Source: Ricordea florida (Eukaryota; Cnidaria; Anthozoa; Corallimorpharia; Ricordeidae). Taken from it: a stretch of 64,000 bases of DNA. Location: the NCBI GenBank assembly GCA_949710005.1, contig OX453280.1:18881273-18945272 (forward strand), in the 5' to 3' direction. The notes under the pieces are model-generated. The model made no database searches and was not told where the DNA came from. It worked only from the letters and a program-made list of their open reading frames with translations. Positions 47,541-61,600 of the stretch are shown in pieces (within the stretch, counting starts at the first letter, position 1; each line of letters starts with the position of its first letter). A program made the translations under genes and the position numbers.

Positions 47541-49634
47541 ACCGCCCAGGAATCCACAAAAAAAAAAAAAACAAACAAACAAAACAAAACAAAAAATGGC
47601 CATATAATGAACCCTTTATTGACCAACTTGGTCAAGATGGCTGGGTATTGGCCTCGTTTCCGTTTTTTTACACTAAAAAGAACTCGGCCGGTATGCAGCC
47701 ATCCAGACCTCACGCTTTGTAACGCATGATCAGATTGCGGGATTTGTAGCAATTGTGGTAAAAAGCTGTTTTTACTTTACAGTCAAAACCTCACGAATGC
47801 TACAATCACTACTACAGCCCATTAGCTGGAGAACCTCGCACTGCTTTATTAACTAATCAGAAGAAAAACTGGAACTTATCATGTCAAGCTCGCACTCACG
47901 TTCCGTGCATTGGCTTCAAGTTGTGATTGATTTGTGAAAATGCGTGCATCTATTGTAACAGGGTGGGAGAATTACTTTGAAAATGGTTTGTTTTAACGAG
48001 TCATTACCGCTGTAACTGTTAGAATAATTGCATGTGCAATTTAAAATAATACTCGAGAGCCACAAAATTGATTATTTATTAACGCAACGCACCAAAAGTT
48101 TCATATACCAATCTGCACTCTTATTATATTACTGCAAAATCCATAAAACTCCAAACGTACGAAATAAATAGCAATATACATAATTTATTAATATATAAAT
48201 AATAGATTCAATAATCAAAATCCCAGTGATCACTATGGGGACACTAATCATGTGACCTAGTTTGTGACACAAAAGAGTGATATACAGTAATGTACGCGAG
48301 AAATGGTAGATTTGTTGAGATAGCTGATGAGTTATATGGGTAGAATTGTACATTCTAACTTAACACAAAGTACGGTGTTTTCATTAAATGTAATTATCAT
48401 GATAATGGTTGAGGACTTGTTTTTTTTTCCACGGCTAGATGATCTGCAACGTTAAAAAGTGTTGGTACAATTCCCCGTTGTCTTGTACGTTAGCTTTTGC
48501 CTGTAAAAATCTGAATCGCTTGTTATAGCACACACCTCAAGGACTTACATGTGGTAATGTACAATGACTGTTCCTTAGTAAAAAAAGTGAGATTACGTTA
48601 CCGCATTGTTTCAAGATGCGTTCCAACTTTTCTCACCAGGGAGAGTATTGTATAAAGCATCTTAAGTGTTCGGTTTAAGGGAATACAATCTGGCAACTAC
48701 ACCTCGTGTTTGAACAAAAACGTTTCCGAGAGCATACATATCTTCTACAAGGAGAATGCCACTTATCACTCTGCTCTTAGCGAAACAAATATTCCCACAT
48801 TCCGATTGTATTTTTATCGACCAACGTCACTTTTGTTGTCTTCAACAATTGACACCATATAATCAGATCTGCTCAAAATACGCAAAATGTTAAAACCAGA
48901 GGTCGCAAAGCATGTGGCAATCTCTCAGTATTTTAAACTTTGATTACGATAACTGATAAGTCTCTTCAGTGCTTAGTTAAATCCTGGTGAGAACATATTC
49001 AAAACTAAACGATAACATTGTAGGCTGTATCACAAGCGGTCATTCCAAAAGTTATGAACTTGCAGCTTTACCACCATATACATGTAGTCTGGTACAGTCA
49101 AGCACTAAGAGTAATAAACTGGACAGTTTAATGAGGGTGAAGCGAATAACATGTTACTAGAGCAAGCGAGAAAGCACTGAATGATATAAAACTACAGACA
49201 ACACTATAATGGGTGTGGTTATGTCTTATGTAACCTCAGTAAAACGCTTCTACAGTTTGCTCACGGACACGCTATGAACCTTCATACATCTTAGAAAACT
49301 GTCTATGCAGGAGAAATATGGCATTGCTGTGATCACCAAGGGGTATAACTACGTGTAAGAAATAAGGAAAGTCCTGTGCACTTTGTGCTTGTAAATTATT
49401 TACGCACACTGACAACAAACACTGCTCAAAATAAGAAGTTTAATTATCGCTGTTCCAACTATGCTGATGCACGTCTTATCGTTTTCTTAAAAACAGCATG
49501 TTGCATAATCATCGTATGCAAAATTATCTTTACATCTATGGTAATAATATAATATTAACTGTACTCTCTTGAAAAAAATTGTACTCTCTTCTTCATTTCC
49601 TCCATATATTTTGTAGAACAAAAGTCGTAGATAG
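47541..49634. other. Intergenic, 3' flank of the IRAG-type gene
   Basis: 47580-47710 has the look of a dispersed repeat (GACCAACTTGGTCAAGATGGC; a relative lies near 56215-56250). The rest is AT-rich with no exon seen; the 3' UTR of the gene at 49635 must lie here, but I did not find a convincing poly(A) signal. Confidence 0.45.
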
Positions 49635-52600
49635 CTATGAAGGTGGTTTCAAATAATAAATTAATTGCCCAAAGGGCTCAAAATACTCATGGACCTTTGC
49701 CAAGACATCATGTCTGTCTATTCTAAAACGTGTATCTTTGCCCGTGACTGATAAAACAATTAAAAGTATAGTGGCAAAGATGATGATAAAAACAGTGAAC
49801 CTAAATACCGCCAGGATACATCTTCTGCAAACACCCGGTCTCTTGGGCCTGCCAAAATTTAAACAAATCAGTTAAACTTTAAGCTATAGAAAACAATTGT
49901 ACTGCGATATGAACAAATAATCATCAACGTTAAGCTCCTCTTGACTACACTACAATATTGATTAAACCATTGCAATGCTCCGTCGTTTATTTTACGGAAG
50001 ATAAAGCCCGGTTATGCCGATTTCTCCGCCATCAATTTGCTTCTTGTGTTTATAACATCTTAGACTGAAGTAACCTATATTCAGCTTCTCTACAAATATT
50101 ATGTGCTCTAGATAACTGACTGGCTCAACCTAACTAAGGGCGCTTACCAAAAGTCAGAACTGACCAGCCGGACAGGTCAAATTGAAAACGAAGTAGGCTT
50201 CTTTTGCGAGTTTTCGCTAAAACCCTGTCGTCTCTGTACATGCTATGTAGAAATAAACTGATCTGGCTGGATAGTTTTGATTGATAGTAGAATCCTCTTT
50301 ACAAATGGACTGGTCTGACCGGCCAGTTCTGGCTGATAGTAAGCGTCCTAAGATATTTCACAGTGAACGCCTTTTTTTAGTGTATTGCGGAATACTCACA
50401 TTTCCTGCAACTGTCTGTCTTGTAAGCCCAAGTCATCACCAATGACTTCATGTTCATCTGATTTCTCCCCTTCCTCCAGATCTTCCTCTTCAATATTTAC
50501 CAAACCTTCTTCACTTCTTAGTGTTTCCATCCCTGTGTCTGTCTCATCACCTGTAGTGTCATCTGGCTCGCTAACTAACACCACTGGTCCAGAGGCCATA
50601 CTTTCCTCACCCTGCGACTCTGAAACCATGTGAGGTTCGACTGTTTGTGGTAGGTTTGTTAGTGAAGTACTCCTAGCTTGCCTGCTAGCCTCTGTGCGAA
50701 GTCGAAATTTTCTTAGGGCATCCTTTGCACGCATGGATGTTGTATGCAGAGCCATCACAAAGTTAAAAAGGCTGTTTTGTCTTGTACCATCAGCGTCTGT
50801 TACAGGCTGTGAAAGATGCACAGTTAAGCCGACTTTAGACACATTCATTACCATAATCCTTGACTAAGCCAGCCCCCCGAAAATAATTCACACCTCCCTA
50901 GAAGAATTATTTGCAACAATAATACTACACAACAGCACTGCACCTCTGGAGGAATTACTTGCAATAGTAACACTACACAACAGCACTGCACCTCTATAGG
51001 AATCACTTGCAACAATAACACTGCACAACAGCACGGCACCTCTATAGGAATTACTTGCAACAATAAAACTACACAACATCACTGCACCTCTACAGGAATT
51101 ACTTGCAACAATAACACTACACAACAGCACTGCACCTCTACAGGAATAACTTGCAACAATAACACTACACAAAATCACTGCACCTCTACAGGAATTACTT
51201 GCAACAATAACACTACACAAAAGCACTGCACCTCCAGAAGAATTACTTGCAATAATAACAATATACAACAACCCTGCACCTTCAGAAGAATTACTTGCAA
51301 TAATAACACTATATAACAGCCCTGCACCTCTAGAGGAATTACTTGCAACAATAACACTACACAACAGCACTGCAAGTCTAGAAGAATTACTTGCAACTAT
51401 GACTGCCCAAGAAGAATGCCAGAGGGGTAGAATTACAACGCTACACAACAGCACTGTGAAAGTACTTTCAAAATTTCTATGTATAAATTCTTCAAAAGAA
51501 GAGAGTTAGCAATAGCTATAAGAAGCAGTTATATTTCAATGGTTTGACAACTTATGTTAAACTCTTAACATAAGGTGAGGTACTATAGCGTTCTTTTCAG
51601 GTATTTGCTTAAACTAAGCTGCATTAAATGAATCTGAGCATCAGGTACTACATTTAAGACCCAATTCTTCGGATATTTGTATGAATCAACAAGTTTTGCT
51701 TTCCATATTTCTACAGCTTAATACCTCATCAGTTGAAGGGAGCATTGTGCCTTCATGCCCATCTGTAGAGGCAATAAGAAACAATACCTTTTGTATTGGG
51801 GCAAAGGATGAGTCATGGCGAGGAATGGGGGTGGGGGGGAGGTGGCGAGGAATCGGTGGCGGGAAAGGGTGGGGCCACTCATTAGTATACCAGTGCTACC
51901 TCCTGTCAGAAGCACATGTTAAGAAATGAGGAGATCAAGGGGCTTCCGATAATTGGCATTTTAAGAGAAAAAGTAGTCAAAATCGCTTAGTGCTTTACAC
52001 TGACTCTGTGCTTTACCCAGACTCTACTTTTGGGCACTGAAGAAGATGGTGCTAGCTGTAGATAGTATATTAACGGTATTAATTAAACTGTCAAATGGAC
52101 TACAAAAGTAGAAATGACTTTGAATGACTAAACGTTCTCCAACTTGTTCCATGAATGTCTTCTTATCTTATGGTGCTAACTGTAGATAGTATATTAACGG
52201 TATTAATTAAACTGTCAAATGGACTACAAAAGTAGAAATGACTTTGAATGGCTAAACGTTCTCCAACCGGTTCCATGAATGTCTTCTTGACAAACGTAAA
52301 GAACTTAAAGAGCCTAAGGCGATTCCGCGGGTTAATGTAGTCATTGAGCCTTTAATTTCAAATAAAATACTCGAGCGTACGAATTTACTTTCAAAGTGTC
52401 TCTGAAAAGGTCAGTTGCTATTGAAAATCCAGCAAGTACATCTCTTTGACAAACGGATCTTAAAAAGCTTAAAGAAAGTATTTTGCTTTACCCGTGTTCG
52501 TAGGTCCATTAGATAATTGTTCACTTGTAGATTCCTCGGTAGCCAATCTCTCTTTCGAACGTAGCTCATTGAGGTCTTCCCGTGTCCTTTCCAGATGCCT

Positions 52601-55600
52601 AGACAAGTTCTCTGCATGACAGATCATTATTTCTACTCCAGAGGCCATGCGGGACTCCTGTAATTGACAGGGGAAAACCAACGTAAAATATTCTGAGGAT
52701 TAATCAGTGATTGTGTCCGTATCAACGGTACAATTGCAGATTGTCAGGTATTTGAGTTTCCTAAATGTAAGCCTACACTAGCTGGGGACGGCAGGCAATT
52801 TGGGAACGGTGATAGAAAAAGGAATTAGTGAGATCAGTAACAATGCAATGCCGACGTATAAATGTGTAGAATCACCAGCGCAAACGTTCCCCTTTGGGCC
52901 GCTTTTTCATACATTTGCACTTTGCGCCAGAGTTCTGTATTCGCAAGGAAATAAAGTCTCTAGCAAATATACGAGGCCCTACGAGATTTGCTCTAGCAGC
53001 AAAAGTAGAGTAAATTTAGGGCAAATGTGATATTCATATCACATCGCGTAAATTCCAGCGACAAATATTTGTCTCCACATTCACTTTGCAGAAAGGCTAA
53101 ATTTAATGCAAACTAAGAGCTCCAAATTTGCAACAGATTTGCTCAGTTCACAAACGCTAGCAAATCCGAGTTTTCATCCACTGGACACAATAGAAACTTA
53201 AGCCAGTTCCTCGTTCTAAGAATCTGTCACAATTCCAGGAGCTGTAGAATAGGCTGCTTGGTGTCCACGACTCAATTACGCACCTGCTGAACACAGCCAT
53301 GCTGTTCTGACTGTGAAGAGAGTCTTCTTGAAGATTTCTTGAGTAATTCTACTTGCAATTTTAGTGTGGACAACATTCCCTAAACACAACCAAAGTTCAA
53401 TCAGGTAACAAGAATGAGTTAAGTGACTACATCTCAATTTCCTTTAAATAACGTGATCATAAATTGAGGAAAGAAAGTAAACGTTATTTTAAAACGAAAA
53501 GGAGAAATTTTAAGAAGTTGTCTTGACAGACTCAGTGGACAAATTACCTCCATGTCGCTGGTTATACAAAGTGTCTCAAACTCCTGTATGAAAAAAAGAA
53601 ACAATTAATGACTGCAATGACTCTCACATTCACTGTACCACTTAATGAAGAACAACAAACTGGATAAATCAAACGAGTTGATTAAGTAAGTTATACCACC
53701 GTAAGGTAAAAGGGAGGTGCTGAAGTTTCGAGCGTTAGCCCTTCGTCGAGCTAACGCTCGAAACGTCAGCACCTCCCTTTTACCTTAGGGTGGTATAACT
53801 TACTTAATCAACTCGTTTGATTTATCCAGTTTCTTGTGTTTCAATTTCCCACCGACGCAGCACCAGTTTCCTTAGAAACTATCCCCACAACACTTAATGA
53901 AGAAGCCTGGTTTGGGAGGTCGTTGGTTCGAACCTCGGGCGGACCATCACTCAGGGTCTTAAAAAAAAACTGAAGAGAAAGTGCTGCCTTTTCAATGACA
54001 TCTATAATTGGTTAAACTTTCAAGTTTTCGCGGATAAGGGCGAAAGACCGTAAGTCCCGTCTCGTAACTCTTGTTCGGAATAACTTTGTGGGACATTAAA
54101 GAACCATAACAATGTTCGCGAAGAGTGGCCTATGTGTAGCCGCACCCTCCCCCTGAAGGAAAAACGTTTTTTTTCCTTCGGGGGGAGGGTGCGGCTACAC
54201 GTAGGCTAGCGAAGAGTAGGGCTCGTAGATCCTGGTGCTGTGGTCTGGTACTTGTGATTACGTTTCCTTGTGATATTGTATTATTTTAAGCAGTCTGCAA
54301 TACTCTGTTAAGAGTCAAGACTTAATTGCTGACTAAATAAGTCAAACTGGTTGCATCAAATTTAGATATACCATGTTGGGGCAAAATGTACCGTACATGA
54401 GCTTAAAGCATTACAGATTTCAACTAGCCGTTTATAACTGAAAAATTATGTCTCCCTCACCCTCACCCCCTCCCCTCCCTCCCCCCCCACCACCCCCACA
54501 CTTAAGATATTGTCCCAGAAGCCAAGTGGCCATACACTGAGGAGAGATACCGCAGGAGCAAGCAGAAGTGACAATTGTTCAAATACTTGGCGAGAATCTG
54601 CGGGCAGACCAAACAACGGCAGAGAGAAATTCCAACAAATTGATTAAAACAGGCATCCTACCTGAATTAGACCAGCTGTTCTTTGAAGTTCCTTGTTCAT
54701 GTTAGATTCTGCCATATCTCTGGCATGAGCCTGTAAATCAAACAATAACATTATTTAATTAATGTTCTGGTTACACCAACAAAGTGTTGATCACGTGGGC
54801 ATGGAGTTAAAATAATTTCCATGTCAGCCTGGGTAGTCTCCTCTCGGTTATCTAATTATACGCTTTGTACTTTCTCTTGAAAGCATACTTCATATACTCT
54901 TTTTTAAAGAGTATTCCCATTTTGTGCTCTGTAACATTCATTACTTCAAACCTAAGTAGCATCAAACTATGTCTCTGCTCTACCGTGTTATCACAATAGT
55001 CTATTTTAGTTTTCCTGTAACATTTTGAATGATAATCTACTTAATATATCTACACAGCCTGTCTCAATTAGTTGTAGACATTTTAATTTGTAACAAAAAG
55101 TTTAGAAATTAATAAAGTAAAGCAAGTGAAGTAAGCAAAGTAGGTCAGCACCAAGACACCCTAACCCCTGACTCTAAAACCATACTTTTAAACACCTACA
55201 ATTCTTTAAAGCTGCAACTGGTGAAGCATGCATTAACTTGCAACGTCACGTGTTCTCAGTACCAAATAATTTACCTGAACTTCCAGTCTTCTGTTCAGTG
55301 TGTCCTGATCAGTTTGGAAAGCAAGCACAAGGGTCTTGAACTGTTTCTGTATGAAGTAACAAAAAGGTAGTATAGCGGTTTACAATCGACTGTCTTTAAA
55401 CCAAATCTAAGTTGCTTACACAATAGATGCTCACAGTCCAATACTGTTACACGAGGTAGAATGCAAATGAATGTGGTCCACACCAAGCGCAGGGAAATGA
55501 AAGCCACCTCATTGCCATTGGTTTAGTTTACAATCTGATTGGTTGACTAACTGGCGCCACATTCCTTAGCCAATCACCTACATCGTTGTAATGCAATTAC

Positions 55601-58600
55601 TTTCGCCAGTGAAATGAAAACCGCTCTAAAAAAGTTGTCTTTCTTGCGAAAGTAGCATTTTCAGGAGCAAATGAGCAAGTCATACTCTGTTTTAAGTTAA
55701 CGAGTAAGAATTATGCATTGCATGTAAGAAAAATTTCAAGTACATGCTCACCTCAATCTCCTTTTCATTTGGTGCTGGTCTGTTGACAAAAGAATCAACC
55801 ATTATTCGGAGAAACGAAAGATCTTTATAGAGCGTTTGCACATGACATCACGGCAGCCATGTTGGTGTCCCAAAACGATTCTCCAGGAATTAAATTCTAT
55901 TCTTACGCAAACATCATCTTTTGTTTCCGTTAAAAACATGGCCGCTGATCAAGTGAGTGAAAACGCTCTATTGCTTCAATTACGGCACCGAGATGAAATC
56001 CGAAACTCGATTTGAAACCTATCTAACAACAATTTACAGCGAAGCACACTAACACGTCATTATGTTTATTATGTGGATGCTTCCGCGAGCGGGCAAGATG
56101 AGGGAAATCCTGAATTCTGATTGGCTACTCGAGCGGGCAAGGTGTGCCCATCTTGCCTGCTCGGGATTTCCCGCATTGTGCCGCGAAGCATAACAAAGCA
56201 AAATAGCCCTATAAAAATCCTTTATTAGCCAAGCTTGTTCGCCCAAGATGGCTCAGAAATTTGGGCTTGATCTGTCATGTCCGCTTTCCTATCGAAGTAG
56301 CCAGCCACGTTAAGCTGCTAACAAGTGGGGAGCACCCCATACCTGAGTAAAAGCCCTACAAAAAGTACAATGTTCATTTTTTCACTTGGGACAGCATGCA
56401 CACATACCTGACGCGCAGTGATACTCCATCCACAAAATGTTTGCTTTCTACAGAGTTTTCCAATTCCATGCTTGTTGCACTGCCATAAGAATCAAACTCT
56501 TCAGGGATTTTAAAAGCCACGGAGAGCTTCTTTCTCCACAAACTTGTGGCTGATTTCTCTTGTTCAGCTGCTAGAGCTAACTTATTTGAACCAGATTCGT
56601 TTGTTTCAGGTGTCTTATTCAATTCTACTGTTCTTTGTTCTACAAAAGGAGAGCCCGACAATCCAGATTTGCGTCGCCGATCTTTACTTTCTATCCGCCT
56701 GTCCTCTTCAGTATCAGTTCCTTTATTAACGCCACAAACGTGTCTTATAATCTCCGGTTTAAATTCCGTTTGTGAGCTTGAAGAAACCAAGAAATTGTCC
56801 ACCTCCGTTTGACTGGAAGACGCTCGCATTTGAATGGCAGATGCTTGCGTCTGACTGGCTGATGCTTGCAGTTGAATGGCAGTTGCTTGTGTTTGACTCG
56901 CAGATGCTTGCATCTGAACGGGAAATGCTTGCGTTTGACTGGCAGATGCTTGCATTTGAATGGGAAACGCATGTGTTTGACTGCCTGATGCTTGCATTTG
57001 AATGGCAGATGCTTGCGTTTGACTGGCAGATGCTTGCATCTGAGTGGGAAATGCTTGCGTTTGAATGGCAGATTCTCGAGTTTGACCAGCAGATACTAGC
57101 GTTTGACTGGCAGATGCTTGCATTTGAATGGCAGATGCTTGTGTTTGACTGGCAGATGCTCGAGTTTGACCAGCAGATGCTTGCGTTTGACTGGCAGATG
57201 CTTGCATTTGAATTGGAAATGCTTGAGTTTGACTGGCAGATGCTTGCATTTGAATGATCGTTGCTTGTGTTTGACTGGCAGATGCTCGTGTTTGACTGGC
57301 AGATGCTTGCGTTTGGCTGGAAGATGCTTGCATTTGAAGAGCAGACCCTTGCGTTTGACTGGCAGATGCCCGTGTTTGAATGGCAGATGGTTGGGTTTGA
57401 CAGCCAGATGCTTGCATTTGTATGGCAGTGGCTTGCGTTTGACTGGCAGATGCCCGTGTTTGGCTGGGAGATGCTTGTGTTTGACCGGGAAATGTTTTTA
57501 TTTCCCTTATCGTCATTTCTGGTCCCCTTAAAAATTTCCCACTTGGTGACTCCAAAGAATCAACCATTTGCTGCCAACACTGCTGTTCATTTATAACACC
57601 AGGTGAATTGTCAGAAGTGTTTGAACTTAAAGAATCATTACTAATAGAAGAGGAAGAAAGTCTGTGAAATTGATTTTCCAGTTGTTGTGCAAGTTCATCT
57701 CTTTGACAGTCTCTAACAACTTTGTCATGAGTTGAAGACTGCAGGTCCCCAAATTCAACAACAGGCTTTCCATCAGGAGAGTCTCTGCCAACACCCTATA
57801 AATCAAAAGTACACAGCAGTTCTAGAAAGTCTGGTGTCTTCTTATTCAAAAGACTATGTTTTTCATATAATTTGCGAAAAGAAAAAAACCCACTGATTAT
57901 GAGGACAATAAGTTTTGAGTGTTTCAGTGTACACAAAATACGTCTGGGATAACCGGTCGTTTGGCCCAGACTCTAAGTCGTTTCACCTGAACTCTAAGAA
58001 CGCACAAAGAGCGGAGATCGAGTGAAATCTACAGTGTAATAATACGTTTGTAATCATGTTTTTGGGGTAAGTTGAAAATTGTCGTGGGATCAGGAAAAGT
58101 CAATTGATCTACAGTATCTTGGTTCAGATGCGATGATAAAACCATCAACTAACAAAGTGTAAATTAAAGGCGGTGGAGTAGCCCTTAATGCTCAAGGATT
58201 GGCTACAAGACTGGGGCATAAAACGAACGGGGAAGTTAGAGCAGTACGATAGCCTATTGACGTAGGGGCATTTCTCCATCGCTACCGAAAATGAGAGAAG
58301 AACGAATGATGGACATGCCTTTATTCAAAGACCTGCATTAAGCTACCTGAAAGGAATAATCATCAAAGAATTGATACATGTAAGATGCATAACACAATAA
58401 TAATTTTTACCCGCATTCTCTTCACTGAATCAGACTGTGTGATATAGTAACACAGTTTTGATTTGACCATGTGACCGGTTACACACGGGGATGAGGTGCG
58501 TGGAGACTGCAAATGAATGAAAACACTTGGAATAAATTTCCACAAAAAAAAACAGAGTATTAAAAAATCTACTGAGACTGTTCAGAAATAGTTTAATAAT

Positions 58601-61600
58601 TCAAACAAAAAATGCAATCACAGAAAACATAACAGACAAGTTATGTGACACGGAACAGTTACTGACTGGTACTAATACTATAGATACTGTATTGAAACTA
58701 TTTTATTTACAAAAAAACCTGTAGATGTAAATGCATCTAGTACGAGATTTTAAGAAAAGGAGCCAAACGTTTTGCATGTCAGATCTGATGCAACCTGACG
58801 CAGAGACTGCCGTGACAAAGTGAGATAATGATAAATGAAAACACATGGTCACTACTGGGAAATACATAGATATGTTTCTGCCACCCACCTTCAAATGGAA
58901 CACTCTCCCTATCGCTACACGATGAATTAAGAAATCTTTCAGAGATGGAGCGTTTTTGGAGCAGCATCTTTTGCACCATTATTTTTTACGATATATGTTT
59001 ATATTTCTGTTGTTCTTCCAATTTCTAGTGTTACAGCAACTTTTACATGTCATCCTTTTTCATATGTTGATATTCTTATTATTATTATAATTTTTTATTA
59101 GTGTACATAGTATTCTTATAATCATAGTCTATTTTGTATATATTTAATATTTTCTTTTGGGGCGGGGGCAGGGGCACAAGCATATTAACTTGGTTAGTGA
59201 GTGTTACCATCCTATTTAAACAAAGTCTTTATTTTCATTATAAGGATATATAAACAGAATAATTTATTACAAATGGGAAATCACTTACAAACAAATTCTG
59301 CTGAGAGCCTCTGTGTCTGTAATAATATATAGAATTATAGTGACTATCTTTAATTCACTGTGAATACAGTGTAAATACCTGTCTACTTCTGTTGAGAGCC
59401 TCTGTGTCTGTACTGGGTATGGCATCATAAATTTCCTTCAACTCATCCGAGTGCTTTGACACTGACAGCTGTATAGACTCCTGTTAAGTATCATGCAACT
59501 AAAATAAGACATCTAACTTACCGTAACAACAAAAAAATGTCTAAACACAATCACAGAAAGACTGCTATCTTGACCAAAATAATATATACTTTTCAATAGC
59601 AATATTATCAGCTTATGCATACTAGTTATGCAATGCTTTCGAGTGGTATACCGTGGAATACCCAACAAGACACTTGTATTTTCTTGGAATACACACAAGC
59701 CTTTTAACTATTTTTATACCATGCCACAGAAAATACAAACAGCAGTTATTAAGAAACTGCAGAGAATTGCCATCACACAAGGGGAAGGTTGTGTGTGATA
59801 CGTTTGAATCACGATGATCAATGGGAAGGTACAGTGGAATACTGACAAATGTACATATATAGTGGCTTTCCTACATTCTGATTGGCTGTATTTTCTATAG
59901 CATGGTATACGTGACAGTATAACATTACAGCACAAATTAGAAACACATGCTAGTGCAGCATAAAAGGTTATGTAAGAAACCAAAATCAAACATTTAACCT
60001 ATTTTTTATAAAATTCATTGTAAGGTCATGTCTGTATCTTGTCTCAGGTAATTTGATATTGTATACATGTAGACAGGCTTACAGTACGTTTTAAATACAT
60101 AAATACAGCTCAGGGTCTTATTATCAGCCATTAAGAGAAACAATCATGCATCATAATGCACTGTTACATGACATGACCGTTAATTCAGACACAGTAATCA
60201 TGCAAAAATGCATTTACCTCCAATGCTGATGTTCTTCTTTTCTCAACAGTAAGACTTGTTGATACTTTGAGCAAGTCACTCTCCAATTCTTTTATTCTCA
60301 CTATACAATAAAGAATAAATGTTATTTATTTCAGAAACAAATTATTTATAAAACACATGCAACTTACACACAATATTAAATCAATATTATTATAAATATC
60401 ATTAATATTAAGTCTCAACAAGAGAATTGTAATATTAATATGTACTATCTTTCATAGAAATGTATTATAATACAGAAAATGTACCATAACTACAATTTAA
60501 ATTACCTAGAGATAGGGTTTGTAAACCTTCCAACTCATCTTGGCTTCTACAGAGAAAAATATGATTGAAGATCAAACATAAACCACCAGCCCAAGGGCAT
60601 TACAGATGTTAAATTATTAGTTAAAGTCTTTTGAAAAACATGACACTTTTACAAACACTTTTAGCTACAAAAATTAAGCCTGACTGTAGTTTTGTTATTA
60701 ACATGTCATGCTTTTGATCACTGTTAATCCTTAAAGCCACAATATCAATATTCATTTTCTCCTAACTGTTCTCATATATTTGTTATGGCACAAGTGAGGA
60801 GAATTTGTTTGAATATCAATAGAACTCTTTCTTGGTGATCATTTTTGTTACTCTCATAACATGAATGGTTAATGAACAGAGAAAATTGTAATGAGAAATT
60901 GGATGCTGGTCACTACTGGGACTTAGGTGAAAGTGAAGAACAGCTCCCAGAATAACCTGTTGGCCAACTGTCGGCCGACTGTCGGCCAACTGTTGGCCAA
61001 CACATTACCGACAGTCTACCAACAGGTCACCGACAGTTGGCCGACAGATACCTTACAGTGGTAAAATCGTTATATCTGTGTTGGCTTTCAACAGATATAA
61101 CTTGGTAAATGTTGCCCAAGATCGAAGCCAAAATAGCTGACTTAAAACAATGGAAACTACACATTGTTATAATCTCACCGAATGAAGCTCATTCAGCGAA
61201 AGATGTCTCCAAAACTGATCCCACAAACTTGAAAAATCTCTATACGTGTTGCAATTTCACTTGGAGTATTTATTAAAGGGAAAAAGTAATGTTTTTTAGG
61301 CCAATTACGCGTTGTAAGACGTAAATAATGCTGTGAAGTTCGTATCGCCGTATAATGCATTGCGAACCTTGTATGTCATGTATGTGTAAATAATGTGTCA
61401 AACCTTTAACCTTTTATTCTTATTCTGTCTCAGATCACAGGTTCTGGTGCTACTCCAACCCGCTTATTTCTGATAAGTTAATTAACTTTGCTATTAATAA
61501 AACAGTAAAGTTACGTTTCTTTCCCTTAACACTCCAAAGCCATTTGCAAAGAAGACCGGGGAGTGGGAAACTTGAAACAGGGGGCTGGGACCTAACTTAA

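Noticed and set aside
50848..51454. Hydrophobic 16-residue repeat ORFs (up to 188 codons) on the minus strand
   Set aside because: A 48-bp minisatellite open in multiple frames; the flanking exons join in phase without it.
50885..51455. CRISPR array
   Set aside because: The 48-bp units are contiguous and alike, without unique spacers, and the locus is a eukaryotic intron.
56772..57596. Plus-strand Trp/Leu-rich repeat ORFs
   Set aside because: Antisense of the 30-bp coding minisatellite in the IRAG-type exon, which has matching splice phases on the minus strand.
58411..58434. 24-nt microexon (SDSVKRMR) in the IRAG-type gene
   Set aside because: Borders are AG and GT and the phase fits, but the polypyrimidine tract is weak and the flanking exons already join in frame; left out of the model.
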